DNA from: Caldilineaceae bacterium
GTDB lineage: Bacteria > Chloroflexota > Anaerolineae > Caldilineales > Caldilineaceae
Length of the DNA stretch: 47,827 nt
NCBI GenBank assembly: GCA_018003515.1
Contig: JAGNDO010000036.1
Location: 1 to 47,827, forward strand
Reading direction: 5' to 3'
Positions 1 to 9,721 of this stretch are shown piece after piece. Under the pieces are notes generated by a model. The model saw only the letters and a program-made list of their open reading frames with translations. It had not been told where the DNA came from and did no database searches. A program made the position numbers and the translations under genes. Positions within the stretch are counted from its first letter, which is position 1. Every line of letters starts with the position of its first letter.

Positions 1-60
1 GCGTATAAAACAAATAGGCCGCGCATGACGCGGATTGGACGGATTTCCACGGATTTTTTT

Positions 61-90
61 GAAGGTCGACTTTTGAAAAAGTCGACCTTC
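61..90. repeat. Perfect hairpin repeat (copy 1 of a dispersed family)
   Basis: Arms GAAGGTCGACTTTT and AAAAGTCGACCTTC flank a tiny centre. A related hairpin lies at 35914-35944, where one stem pair differs on both sides (GC here, TA there), so the stem is conserved rather than the sequence. The preceding 60 bases carry a degenerate CGGATT direct repeat. No gene is seen between 1 and 174. The hairpin could act as a terminator for a gene outside the window or be a REP-like element. Confidence 0.6.
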
Positions 91-174
91 TTCGCAGGCC
101 CGCCGACATGCTCAATTCTTAAAGTACAATAGGGCGAAGTCTATCACAAAAGGGGGACAGGGGCCAAAACCAGT

Positions 175-327
175 TTAGTCTGCTGTGGGCAAGGGGATGG
201 GTGCTATCGCTGGCGCATTGGTTGTATGTCGCTCAATAATTTGTCGCAGGTCGTGCAGTTCGCGCACAAGGGTATGGATTCGAAAGCGGATAGCGCCTGA
301 TGATTGCGTTGCGGCTTGACCATTGGG
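175..327 (-). other. Start-less open frame, possible gene remnant
   Basis: On the minus strand this frame runs from a TAG to a TAA and encodes about 50 residues, including a helical stretch RIHTLVRELHDLRQIIERHT that looks coding. It has no start codon. The other frame covering the same bases (204-386) has an ATG but an unconvincing composition. A small frameshifted gene downstream of the HD gene would explain both. This is a guess from composition; no family is recognised. Confidence 0.2.
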
Positions 328-382
328 CTATCTGATGACTGTACGGTCATAGGGTTTACCTTCACCCCCATTCTTCCCCGGA

Positions 383-967
383 TCACCCGCTCCCATCCAC
401 CCCTAATTCGGTGGCGATGCCCTGCATGGCCTCCAGAACCCGTTGCACGTGTTCATCAAACGGGACGCCCAAGGCCTCGATAAAGTGCATGTTCTCCTCC
501 CGGTTGATGGCGGCGGTGAAGGCTTTGTCCTTCCACTTTTTCTTGACCGACTTGACCTGCACCTCCCGCAGATCCCGGCTGGGGCGGACGTAGGCGCAGG
601 CCTGGATCAGCCCGGTCAACTCATCGCAGGCCAGGAGAGTTTTGTCCAGCAGGCTCTCGCTGGGCACGCCCAGGAAGGTGGCGTGGGCCTCCACGGCGTG
701 GATCAGCTCGGCCGGATAGCCCCATTTGCGAAAATAGCGCAGTTCCGTGCGGGGATGACCATTGTCCAGATCCTCCATGTCGGAAAAGCGCTCATAATCC
801 AGGTCATGCAGCAGCCCGGTGATGCCCCACAGCTCTTCGTCTTCGCCATAGTGCCGGGCATAGGCGCGCAGGGCCGCCTCCACCGCCAGCATGTGACGGC
901 GCAAACTTTCGGATTCCACCCATTCAGTCAACAGGGCATAGGCTTCGTCTCGGCTGGGGAGGGACAT
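383..967 (-). CDS. HD-domain phosphohydrolase
   Basis: A 194-residue soluble protein of the HD superfamily of metal-dependent phosphohydrolases. The metal-binding residues are visible in order: His25 (RRH), His54-Asp55 (LLHDLDYER), His71 (NGHP), His95 (EAHATF) and Asp115 (ACDEL). The substrate cannot be read from sequence; relatives act on nucleotides or phosphate esters. The ATG at 967 is chosen because GAAAGGAAG lies just upstream of it. A longer frame exists but would overlap hypA. The gene lies 19 bp downstream of hypA on the same strand and is probably co-transcribed with it. Confidence 0.85.
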   Translation of the reverse strand: MSLPSRDEAYALLTEWVESESLRRHMLAVEAALRAYARHYGEDEELWGITGLLHDLDYERFSDMEDLDNGHPRTELRYFRKWGYPAELIHAVEAHATFLGVPSESLLDKTLLACDELTGLIQACAYVRPSRDLREVQVKSVKKKWKDKAFTAAINREENMHFIEALGVPFDEHVQRVLEAMQGIATELGVDGSG

Positions 968-986
968 AGGGCTTCCTTTCAGGGTT

Positions 987-1334
987 TTAGTTGTCGATAT
1001 CAATGCTTTCCATGCGGAAATCTTTGCCGCCGCGGATCTGGATACGCTGGCTGTCGCATTCGGGACAAAAAGCGGCCACCGGCGGCTTGACCGGGGTCTG
1101 TGCGCCGCAATCCAGGCAGTGGGCGATGGCAGGTTCCCGGCGAAAGTGGAGGGTGGCCCCAGCGGCCAGGGTCTCTTTGCTCAGGATGTCGAAATAGAAC
1201 TGCACCGAGTCATCCACAATGCTGGAGAGATCCCCGATCACCAGATCGATCTGGTTGATGGCGCGGGCATCTTCCCGCTTTGCAGCCTCAATGGCCAAAT
1301 CGATAATGCTTTGGGTGATCGCCAGTTCGTGCAT
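987..1334 (-). CDS. hypA: Hydrogenase maturation nickel metallochaperone HypA
   Basis: This 115-residue protein has the normal length of HypA/HybF, which delivers nickel during [NiFe]-hydrogenase (and sometimes urease) maturation. It starts MHELAIT; the conserved MHE N terminus binds nickel. The zinc site is complete: Cys73-x2-Cys76 and Cys90-x2-Cys93. No hydrogenase structural gene or other hyp gene is in the window, so the target enzyme must be encoded elsewhere. It is followed closely by the HD phosphohydrolase gene and preceded by a repeat cluster with no coding capacity. Confidence 0.95.
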   Translation of the reverse strand: MHELAITQSIIDLAIEAAKREDARAINQIDLVIGDLSSIVDDSVQFYFDILSKETLAAGATLHFRREPAIAHCLDCGAQTPVKPPVAAFCPECDSQRIQIRGGKDFRMESIDIDN

Positions 1335-1375
1335 GGGGCTATTCTATCACAGAAAGTAACTGCCAACCCCACCCA

Positions 1376-1624
1376 GGTCTCGTTCCCACGCTCAGGTCTC
1401 GTTCCCACGCTCTGCGTGGGAACGTATTTGGGCGCTCTGCGCCCCTCGGCGCAGGAGCGCCGAATAGCCGCTCCCACGCGGAGCGTGGGAGCGAGTACGA
1501 TTGGGGAGGGGACAGATCAGGTCTCGTTCCCACGCTCTGCGTGGGAACGTATTTGGGCGCTCTGCGCCCCTCGGCGCAGGAGCGCCGAATAGCCGCTCCC
1601 ACGCGGAGCATGGGAGCGAGTACG
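1376..1624. repeat. 106-bp direct repeat, two full copies plus a partial
   Basis: Copies at 1394-1499 and 1519-1624 differ at a single base (gagcGtggga versus gagcAtggga). A truncated start of the same unit lies at 1376-1393. Each copy contains two palindromes, CGTTCCCACGC/GCGTGGGAACG and CTCCCACGC/GCGTGGGAG, separated by a third short GC-rich inverted repeat. Elements of this type resemble the mobile palindromic REP/BIME class. No transposase is encoded nearby. Apparent reading frames across this block are produced by the repeat. Confidence 0.85.
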
Positions 1625-1672
1625 CGAGTACCCGGCTGGGAAGGGGTGGGCTTGGCAGTTATCACAAAAACG

Positions 1673-1713
1673 AAAAAGAGGGGGAGCCGATGAAGTCGGT
1701 TCCCCCTCTTTTT
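1673..1713. terminator. Bidirectional intrinsic terminator after groEL
   Basis: The arms AAAAAGAGGGGGA and TCCCCCTCTTTTT pair perfectly, with a further five pairs including one wobble around a TGAAG loop. A-tract and T-tract flank the stem, so it works in either direction. It lies 33 bp past the groEL stop codon. Confidence 0.9.
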
Positions 1714-1745
1714 GATCTTACATTTCCTGCGGTGGGGCAACCGGA

Positions 1746-3410
<1,665 letters not shown>

Positions 3411-3501
3411 TTAGTACGTCTCTTGCTTCTGCACATGCGAAATGCCATGCAGGCCTGTAAAGTGGATGTTGTTTTTTGTCTGCGCTGGCGCTTTGCCGGA
3501 A

Positions 3502-3795
3502 CTATTCGGCTTCGACAACGGCCAGAACGTCAGTTTCCTTCAAAATCAGGTACTCTTTGCCATCAATCTTGATGGTGGTACCGGCGTACTTGGCATACAG
3601 CACCTTGTCGCCAACCTTCACATCCATCATGATGCGCTCGCCATTCTCCTTGCGGCCACCGGGGCCTGTGGCGATCACATTGCCCTGTTGGGGCTTCTCT
3701 TTGGCACTCTCGGGCAGCAGAATACCGGTCTTGGTGGTCTCTTCCTGCTCCATGGGGGTTACGACCAGACGGTCGCCAAGGGGTCGAAGATTCAT
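3502..3795 (-). CDS. groES: Co-chaperonin GroES (Hsp10)
   Basis: A 97-residue co-chaperonin that forms the heptameric lid of GroEL. It starts [12 protein letters not shown] and contains the mobile-loop region ([18 protein letters not shown]) and the [12 protein letters not shown] strand, all standard for the family. The start at 3795 is fixed by AGGAGG nine bases upstream. An in-frame extension to 3933 would translate the leader and overlap the CIRCE operator, so it is rejected. First gene of the groES-groEL operon, with a leader of roughly 160 nt. Confidence 0.97.
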   Translation of the reverse strand: MNLRPLGDRLVVTPMEQEETTKTGILLPESAKEKPQQGNVIATGPGGRKENGERIMMDVKVGDKVLYAKYAGTTIKIDGKEYLILKETDVLAVVEAE

Positions 3796-3926
3796 CTCTG
3801 ATTTCCTCCTGTTGAAATAATTTGAACTTGCGCTGTGTTGAAATGGAACTGTGTTGGACTGAACTACGTGATGGGAACTGTCGAATTTGATTGAACGCCA
3901 GTCTGACAAGACGCTCTTGACATGAG

Positions 3927-3953
3927 TTAGCACTCTCTGGGTGAGAGTGCTAA
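3927..3953 (-). promoter_or_regulatory. CIRCE operator (HrcA-binding)
   Basis: A perfect match to the CIRCE consensus: TTAGCACTC, nine bases, GAGTGCTAA. It sits immediately downstream of the predicted -10 box, at about +3 to +30. HrcA bound there would block transcription of groES-groEL until heat stress. hrcA is not in the window. Confidence 0.97.
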
Positions 3954-3962
3954 TGTAGGCGT

Positions 3963-3992
3963 ATCATACCGGATAAAGAGAGGTATCGCCAA
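3963..3992 (-). promoter_or_regulatory. groES-groEL promoter
   Basis: Read on the minus strand: -35 TTGGCG (3987-3992), an 18-bp spacer, and -10 TATGAT (3963-3968). The predicted start falls about seven bases further on, just before the CIRCE element. Confidence 0.8.
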
Positions 3993-4066
3993 ATTGCCAC
4001 CCCCCTAGGATAGGCTATTTGTGTCTATTCTGTGCGTGAGGAACGCTAGAGAAGTGTTAGAGTTTG

Positions 4067-4220
4067 TTGGGGATTGGGGATTGGGGATTGGGGATTGGGG
4101 ATTGGGGATTGGGGATTGGGGATTGGGGGTTGGGGGCTGGGGGTTGGGGATTGGGGGCTGAGACCTCAACCCAAATCCCTAATCCCCAATCCCTAATCCC
4201 CAATCCCTAACCCCAGCCCC
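4067..4220. repeat. GATTGGG heptamer array with inverted C-rich arm
   Basis: About eight tandem copies of the 7-bp unit GATTGGG, then degenerate GGGGTTG/GGGGCTG units, followed after a short centre by a C-rich arm of (C)CCCTAAT/CCCAATC units. The arms can pair into a long hairpin, and the G-rich strand could form G-quadruplexes. The array ends at the stop codon of the STAND gene and may serve as its terminator. The unit resembles the CCCCART short tandem repeats known from filamentous cyanobacteria. Confidence 0.85.
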
Positions 4221-6425
4221 CTACAAAACCGGGGCGTGCTGTCCGATAAAATCGAGCATCTCTTCTTCTTCCCGCACGTACTCTTCCAGGCGGAAGGCGG
4301 CGTAGAGATCTCGGCTGGCCGCAAAGTAGCTGGCGGCCTGTTGCCATTCTTGCTGTTCCAAGGCCACATGGCCCAGATTGTGCAGGGTGGCGGCCATATC
4401 CAGCCACGCCCCCCGCCGGGCGGAGAGGGCAAGGTCCAACTCATACCACATGAGGGCCTGGGGGTGATTTTTTAGCGAATAGCCCACGGAGCCCAGGTTG
4501 TTATAGCAGGTGCTGATCCCCAACAGATCGTTGACCTGCTGGAAGCCGTCCAGGGCCTGTTGATAGGCGGCGTGGGCCTGGTGCAGTTCGTGTTTGCTTT
4601 CCAGCACCAGCCCGATGTTGTTGTAGGCGCTGGCCACCCGCTGCGCATCCCCCAGACGCTGGGCAATGCGCAGCCCCTTGCGGTGATGCTCCAAGGCCCG
4701 GGTATAATTCTGCATACTAAAATAGGCGCTGCCCAGGTTGATATAGGCCGTGGCCAACTCTCGCTGGTTGCCCAACTGGGCCACACATTCAAAGGCGTTC
4801 CAAAAATGGTCCAGGGCCGGGGCAAGCTGGTTGAGGATACGTTTGGCCGTGCCCAGATCCGTGTGGGCATAGGCCTGGTTTAGCAGCATGTCCCGATCCT
4901 CAAAGATCACCAAGGCCCGGCTTAAATATCCCACTGCTTTGTCTATATCCCCCTGGAAAAAATACTGGCGACCGATGTTCATGATCAGCCAGCCATAGCT
5001 GCCCACATCCCGCAGGGCCAGGCTGGCCACGGCCCCAGCCGCCAGCCAGCGCACAATGCCCGGCGGATGACGCCAGAAGCCATAGGGGGCCAAGTTGAGG
5101 GCATAGTTGCGGATCAGGCGTAGCTCCTCCTTCATCTCGGCCACGCTGTTGCCCAGATCTGGCCGGGGGGCGGGTGGGCCAAAATCAGCCTGTTTTTCCA
5201 GAGGAGTGTCGACCATCTCCGGCGGATCTGCCCCCCAAAGTTCCCGGGCTCGGTCCAGACACCAGTCCGCGCCATAGTGGACGTTGCCCCACTCCACATC
5301 CATGCCCTGCCACTGTTCCAAGGGCAGGCGTTGATAGCCTTCGGCCACCTGTTGATAATAGATGGCATGGCGGCGCAGCCAATCATCCCCCATCTGGGCG
5401 GCGTTGTGGACCAGGAAGCGACGCACCGCGGGCTGAATGATCACCCGCTGCCGAAAGGTGTCTTCTTCTAACAATCCCCGGTCCACCAAGTCCGCAAGCA
5501 ACTGCTCCACTTGGGGTTGATCCCCCAATTCGGCCCAAAAGAGTTGGCGCAGGGCGGTGAAGGTGGCCCCACCGGCCGCGTTGACCAGTTGGGCCATGAG
5601 CGAACTGGCTTGGGGATAGACAGCCGCAAAGGAGGCCACGGCCAGGGAGGCCAGTTCCTGCACCGGGGCCGTCCCATCCACCGCAGACAGGTTCCCCAAC
5701 GCCCCTACGATCTCTGACCATGCGTAGTCGAGCATCATCCCAAAAAGCAGCCGCAACCCAAGCGGACTGCCTCCGCTGACCCGATGCAGGTCGGCCAGAT
5801 GTTCAAGGGCGATGGGTTGCACGGGGCCGGGGGCTTGGGCGGCGATGTAGGCGGGCAGCTCTGGCTGGGTTAACCCGGCCAGCATCAGCTCGCGGCCATG
5901 CACCAGGTCGGCGATCATGGGGTTGCTGGTACGGTTGATCAGCAAGACCCGGGATTGGCTGCCGGATTCCCGCAGGCGGCTGATGATCTCGACCAGGGTG
6001 CGCAGTTCCGTCTCCGTGGCTCCGGACAGTTCGTCCAGAATCAGCAGCCGTTTGCGTCGATAGAGCTGTTCCAAAATCGCAATATCCCAGCGGTCCACGC
6101 TCATACCAGAGATGGTGGTACCCAGGACCGTGTCCAGGGTGCGCACGATGTCGTAGAGCCGGAAGCGGTCCTGGCCAGCCGGCCCCACCCAGATCACCCC
6201 GTCGGAGAAGTGGCGGATGTTGGCCCAGGCCGCGGCGCTGGCCAGGGTACTCTTGCCATTGCCCTGGCTGCCGGTGATGGCCAGGGCGCTGTTCTCACCC
6301 GGCTGGGTCAGCCAGGTATGCAGGGTGCGCAACTCTTCCCGCCGCCCGCTGAAATGGGTGAGCCGATAAAGCCCCAGGTTGTGGGGAATGTGCGGTTCGG
6401 TTTCGGGCGGATGTCTGGTGGGCAT
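4221..6425 (-). CDS. STAND NTPase with C-terminal TPR repeats
   Basis: A 734-residue protein of the signal-transduction ATPase (STAND, NB-ARC/AP-ATPase-like) type. Seen: an F-S-G-R motif near residue 26, Walker A GSQGNGKST at residues 52-60, Walker B LLILDE at 127-132, then a winged-helix-like region and about six tetratricopeptide repeats from roughly residue 430 (for example NLGSAYFSMQNYTRALEHH). Such proteins oligomerise when a ligand is sensed and activate a partner, often a protease. No effector domain is fused, so a partner in trans is likely; two protease genes lie 1.5 kb away. The start is uncertain: ATG at 6425 avoids translating the heptamer repeat, but no clear ribosome-binding site is visible. 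Confidence 0.8.
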   Translation of the reverse strand: MPTRHPPETEPHIPHNLGLYRLTHFSGRREELRTLHTWLTQPGENSALAITGSQGNGKSTLASAAAWANIRHFSDGVIWVGPAGQDRFRLYDIVRTLDTVLGTTISGMSVDRWDIAILEQLYRRKRLLILDELSGATETELRTLVEIISRLRESGSQSRVLLINRTSNPMIADLVHGRELMLAGLTQPELPAYIAAQAPGPVQPIALEHLADLHRVSGGSPLGLRLLFGMMLDYAWSEIVGALGNLSAVDGTAPVQELASLAVASFAAVYPQASSLMAQLVNAAGGATFTALRQLFWAELGDQPQVEQLLADLVDRGLLEEDTFRQRVIIQPAVRRFLVHNAAQMGDDWLRRHAIYYQQVAEGYQRLPLEQWQGMDVEWGNVHYGADWCLDRARELWGADPPEMVDTPLEKQADFGPPAPRPDLGNSVAEMKEELRLIRNYALNLAPYGFWRHPPGIVRWLAAGAVASLALRDVGSYGWLIMNIGRQYFFQGDIDKAVGYLSRALVIFEDRDMLLNQAYAHTDLGTAKRILNQLAPALDHFWNAFECVAQLGNQRELATAYINLGSAYFSMQNYTRALEHHRKGLRIAQRLGDAQRVASAYNNIGLVLESKHELHQAHAAYQQALDGFQQVNDLLGISTCYNNLGSVGYSLKNHPQALMWYELDLALSARRGAWLDMAATLHNLGHVALEQQEWQQAASYFAASRDLYAAFRLEEYVREEEEMLDFIGQHAPVL

Positions 6426-6427
6426 GG

Positions 6428-6469
6428 GAATTGAGAATTGAGATTGGAGATTGGAGAATTGAGAATGGA
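6428..6469. repeat. GAATTGA heptamer array (six units)
   Basis: Six tandem 7-bp units of GAATTGA/GATTGGA lie just upstream of the STAND start codon. No inverted partner arm is present. It is the same length class as the other arrays in this window but a different unit sequence. Confidence 0.8.
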
Positions 6470-6518
6470 GGGGTGGACGCCACGTGTAGGCCAACTGCTA
6501 TCAGCCAACTGCCATGGG

Positions 6519-7643
6519 CTATTGACAGATCGACAGCCCCTCCAGGGCGGGGAGGCTGGTGGGGTCGATCTCAAGGGCTTTGTTGAGCCAGGGGAGGGCT
6601 TTGTCGCATTCTTGGGGCTTTTTATAGATGTGGGCCAGCCCTAGTTGATAGATGGCTTCGATGCGGGTCTTCTCCCCCATGAGGGCAATGCCGGTTTCCA
6701 GGGCGGTGACCGCGTCTTCGTAGTTGCGCCGGGCATAGTAGACCATGCCCAAGTGGGCCTGGGCGCTGCCATATTCCGGGTCCACTTCCACTGCTTTGCG
6801 CAGAACACGCAGGGCCTGCAACTGATCTCCGCTCAAAAAGAGGCCCCAGCCCAGGGCATCCCACGTGAAGGCCACATTGGGATTGACTTCGGTGGCCAAG
6901 GTGTAGGCGGCGATGGCCTCCTCCCATTCAAAGATCACCTGATATTGCATCCCCTTGCCGATGTAAAGATCCGCCCGATTGGGGGCCAGGGCGATGGCCT
7001 CGTTGTAGGCCCCGACGGCCAGGGTATAGTCCCCTTGGCGCTCGTAGAGCCAGGCCTGATTGCGATGGGCCAATACGTTGTTGGGATCGGCCTCAAAGGC
7101 CTGGTCCAAGAACTCTTGGGAACGGGCCCAACTGCCCACATCCGCATAAATTTCGCCCAGAATGGCCAAAGTGTCGGCATTGGTCGGCTCGATCAGGTAG
7201 GCCTCCAGGGCATAGTCGGCGGCATCGTCGAGTTCGCCTTGCCAGTCCAAGGCCCGGGCGTAGGCGTTGAGCGCATCCGGGTTGTCCGGGGCGATCTCCA
7301 CGGCCCGACGGCCTGTCTCCACGGCCAGGGGGATCTCGTCCAGGATCACGTAGAGCCGGGATTGGGCGGCCAGGGGATCCGGGTTGTTCGGCTCCAACGC
7401 GGCGGCCACTTGATAGGTGGTGATCGCCTTGGTCAGATCCCCGGCCTGCTCATAGCGTTCCGCCTCGGCCAGCCAAGAGATGGCGCTGCGGGTGGGCGTG
7501 GGCGTAGGCTGCATAGGCCGGGAATTGAGCCATTCCGGCGGCCGGTTGTAGAAATGGATGGCCAAAAAGGCCAAGAGGATGAGAGGCCAAAAGCGCCAGC
7601 CACTCTTGCGCCGGCGAGGCTTGTAGTTGCGGTCTAGGTACAT
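6519..7643 (-). CDS. Membrane-anchored TPR protein
   Basis: A 374-residue protein with a basic N terminus (NYKPRRRKSGWR), one transmembrane segment at about residues 16-32, a Pro/Thr-rich linker (PTPTPTR), and then some nine tetratricopeptide repeats, for example AEAERYEQAGDLTKAITTY. It probably works as a periplasmic or extracytoplasmic scaffold; no enzyme domain is present. The ATG at 7643 starts only six bases past a TATAAT box, so the transcript may be leaderless; no ribosome-binding site is visible. It is upstream of the STAND gene on the same strand and divergent from the C11 protease gene. Confidence 0.85.
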   Translation of the reverse strand: MYLDRNYKPRRRKSGWRFWPLILLAFLAIHFYNRPPEWLNSRPMQPTPTPTRSAISWLAEAERYEQAGDLTKAITTYQVAAALEPNNPDPLAAQSRLYVILDEIPLAVETGRRAVEIAPDNPDALNAYARALDWQGELDDAADYALEAYLIEPTNADTLAILGEIYADVGSWARSQEFLDQAFEADPNNVLAHRNQAWLYERQGDYTLAVGAYNEAIALAPNRADLYIGKGMQYQVIFEWEEAIAAYTLATEVNPNVAFTWDALGWGLFLSGDQLQALRVLRKAVEVDPEYGSAQAHLGMVYYARRNYEDAVTALETGIALMGEKTRIEAIYQLGLAHIYKKPQECDKALPWLNKALEIDPTSLPALEGLSICQ

Positions 7644-7649
7644 GGGCCA

Positions 7650-7680
7650 ATTATAGCACACCAAAAGCGCTGGGTGGCAA
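7650..7680 (-). promoter_or_regulatory. Promoter for a possibly leaderless TPR mRNA
   Basis: On the minus strand: TTGCCA (7675-7680), 19-bp spacer, TATAAT (7650-7655), then six bases and the ATG. A start site at the normal distance would coincide with the start codon. Confidence 0.6.
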
Positions 7681-7711
7681 CCTTGGCAGCACCCTCTGTG
7701 ACCCAACCGCA

Positions 7712-7741
7712 TTGACGCTGTTTTTCACAACGTGCTATAAT
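7712..7741 (+). promoter_or_regulatory. Promoter of the C11-CHAT protease pair
   Basis: TTGACG (7712-7717), an 18-bp spacer and TATAAT (7736-7741), a near-consensus housekeeping promoter. It leaves a leader of about 155 nt before the ATG at 7904. It is back to back with the TPR promoter. Confidence 0.75.
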
Positions 7742-7903
7742 CCTGCCATACAACCATCTCCCGGCCCCGCTTACCTTCAACCGCCATCCGTTTGATCCAT
7801 CATAGTTTGACGAGTACCGTTTGCTCCGGCCCCTTCTTTTGAAGCCAAGGAGTAACGAGCAATTTCCTTCACCGAAGATGACATAGACGACAAGGACGCT
7901 GAT

Positions 7904-9673
7904 ATGGCAACTTTCTTTCGCTTTCTGGGCCGCATCCTCCGTATGTTGATGGGGAATTCCTCTTCCACGCCGACGCCTGCGCCCTCGGCCCAACCGTCTG
8001 TTTCTCTGCCAACCCAGCCCGCTCAACCCAACCAGCCCCCATCGGTCACCCCAGGCGGAACAACCCAGCCCCCGCGAGATCCCCTGCCCGCCCCCGTCCC
8101 ACCCCAGGATGATCTGGCCGGTATCGACATCCCCGGCTTCCCCGACCCGGACCCAGACCCCGCCCCGCCCGCCCGCCGCTGGACGCTGATGATCTTCATG
8201 GCTGGGGACAACGGGCTGAAGTTTGAAACCGAGGCCGGTTGGTCGCAGGTGATGGCCGAGATGACCAGCGCCGGCTACAAGGACATTGTGGAACTGCGCA
8301 CGGCCGGCACTTCGGACGAGGTGGCCTGCGTGATCCAGTTTGACACGGTCAGCGAGGCGGACCGCAGCTATCGCATCATCATCAACCCCCTGGGCCAGGC
8401 CCCCACGGTCCAAACCATCCCCGAAACCAACACCGGGGATCCGGCCACCTTGACCGACTTCATCGTCTGGGGCCAGCGCACCTTCCCGGCGGATCACTAT
8501 GCCGTGGTGATCTGGAACCACGGCGGCGGCTGGAAGGAAGATGACCTGTGGGATCGCTATCGAGGGGCCACCCCTGTGGGTGTGCGGGGCCTGGGTAGCC
8601 GCCGGGTGCTTTCCGATGTCAGAATGAGCAAGTCCCTTTTCTTGCGCACCGCGGATCGTATCATGGCCTTGTCGGACGATGCGCCGCCATCCGCCACCCG
8701 TTCGGCTGCGTCCCTGCCGCCCACCCGCGGCCTGGGCGAGATGGCGAATGTTGAAATCCCCGACATCCCCGGCAGCGACACGCCATTGCTGGACCGCATC
8801 ATGGCCAATCTGCCCATCACAGAAGACGGCCCCCCCTCCACCCGCTGGATTGCCGCGGATGATAGCAGCAAAGACTTCTTGGACAACAGCGAACTGCAAT
8901 GGGCCTTCCAGCAGGCCGCCCTGGCCACGGGCGAGACCGTGGACATCATCGGCATGGACGCCTGTTTGATGGCTATGGTGGAGGTGGCCTACCAACTGCG
9001 CAACAACGCCACCTTCCTGGTAGCCAGCCAAGAGGTGGAACCCATGGCCGGGTGGGACTATACCCAGTTGCTGCAAACTTTGATGGAGAATCCCACCCTG
9101 CGCCCCGAACATCTGGCCAAGACCATGGTCGATCTGTACATGAGCAGCTATTCCGGCCGAAATGAATCCATCACCCAATCTGCCACCATTTTGCCCCAAC
9201 TGGATGCCCTGGCCGAGCTGTTGAACCGCTTTGTGGTGGCCGTGGATCTGCACTGGGACGACTCGCCTGCCCTGGCCACGGCTCTGCGCCGGGCCAAGGC
9301 CAACGCCCTGCGTTTTGATGATCCCGACTATCGGGATTTGACCGACTTCCTGCGCCTGGTGACGGGGGAGATGGAGAGCCTGCGTACCGCCAATGAGAAG
9401 CACGAACCGGGCATCACCGGGGCCGTGGAGGCCGTGGACCGGGCCACCCAATCCGTTCTGCACGTGTTGGGGGATGCGACCCGATCACCCGTGCTGACCG
9501 CGGGGGCGGCTGGGGTGATCTATCAACAATCCGGCACGGGCACCTATCGGGCCCACGGGTTGACCATCTATCTGCCCGACCAGCACATCAGCCAATTCTA
9601 CGACGGGCTGGACTTCCGCATCAGCCGCTGGGGGGATTTGATTCGGCGGCTGAATGGGATTGTGGGGCAATGA
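7904..9673 (+). CDS. Clostripain-like cysteine protease (peptidase family C11)
   Basis: A 589-residue clan-CD (caspase-fold) protease. The C11 core begins with WTLMIFMAGDN; the catalytic His206 lies in WNHGGGW and the catalytic Cys354 in GMDACLMAMVEVAYQL, followed by ASQEVEPMAGWDY. The N-terminal part (to about residue 90) is a Pro-rich low-complexity linker without a convincing signal peptide. Between His and Cys lie about 148 residues, which suggests a large insertion including a segment that could hold self-cleavage sites. C11 enzymes usually cut after Arg or Lys. AAGGA stands eight bases before the ATG. The CHAT protease gene follows 48 bp later. Confidence 0.9.
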   Translation: MATFFRFLGRILRMLMGNSSSTPTPAPSAQPSVSLPTQPAQPNQPPSVTPGGTTQPPRDPLPAPVPPQDDLAGIDIPGFPDPDPDPAPPARRWTLMIFMAGDNGLKFETEAGWSQVMAEMTSAGYKDIVELRTAGTSDEVACVIQFDTVSEADRSYRIIINPLGQAPTVQTIPETNTGDPATLTDFIVWGQRTFPADHYAVVIWNHGGGWKEDDLWDRYRGATPVGVRGLGSRRVLSDVRMSKSLFLRTADRIMALSDDAPPSATRSAASLPPTRGLGEMANVEIPDIPGSDTPLLDRIMANLPITEDGPPSTRWIAADDSSKDFLDNSELQWAFQQAALATGETVDIIGMDACLMAMVEVAYQLRNNATFLVASQEVEPMAGWDYTQLLQTLMENPTLRPEHLAKTMVDLYMSSYSGRNESITQSATILPQLDALAELLNRFVVAVDLHWDDSPALATALRRAKANALRFDDPDYRDLTDFLRLVTGEMESLRTANEKHEPGITGAVEAVDRATQSVLHVLGDATRSPVLTAGAAGVIYQQSGTGTYRAHGLTIYLPDQHISQFYDGLDFRISRWGDLIRRLNGIVGQ

Positions 9674-9699
9674 GTATCGAGTAATGAGTATCGAGTAAA
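9672..9699. repeat. GAGTATC/GAGTAAT heptamer repeat
   Basis: Two copies of a 14-bp unit, each made of two heptamers, start at the stop codon of the C11 gene. The same TATCGAG-type unit recurs at 12087-12171 and 28382-28478. Confidence 0.75.
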
Positions 9700-9721
9700 T
9701 GGTTCTTTGGAGGGGGAAACG

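Noticed and set aside
204..386. 60-residue minus-strand frame with an ATG
   Set aside because: Overlaps the HD gene end, has no ribosome-binding site, and its composition does not look coding; the alternate frame is listed only as a possible remnant.
3796..3933. N-terminal extension of GroES
   Set aside because: It would translate the leader and overlap the CIRCE operator; AGGAGG supports the start at 3795.
4067..4220. Possible CRISPR array
   Set aside because: The unit is 7 bp with no spacers; it is a microsatellite-like repeat.
7634..9463. Long minus-strand frame opposite the C11 gene
   Set aside because: Shadow of a GC-rich gene on the other strand; no domain recognised and it overlaps a clear catalytic protein.
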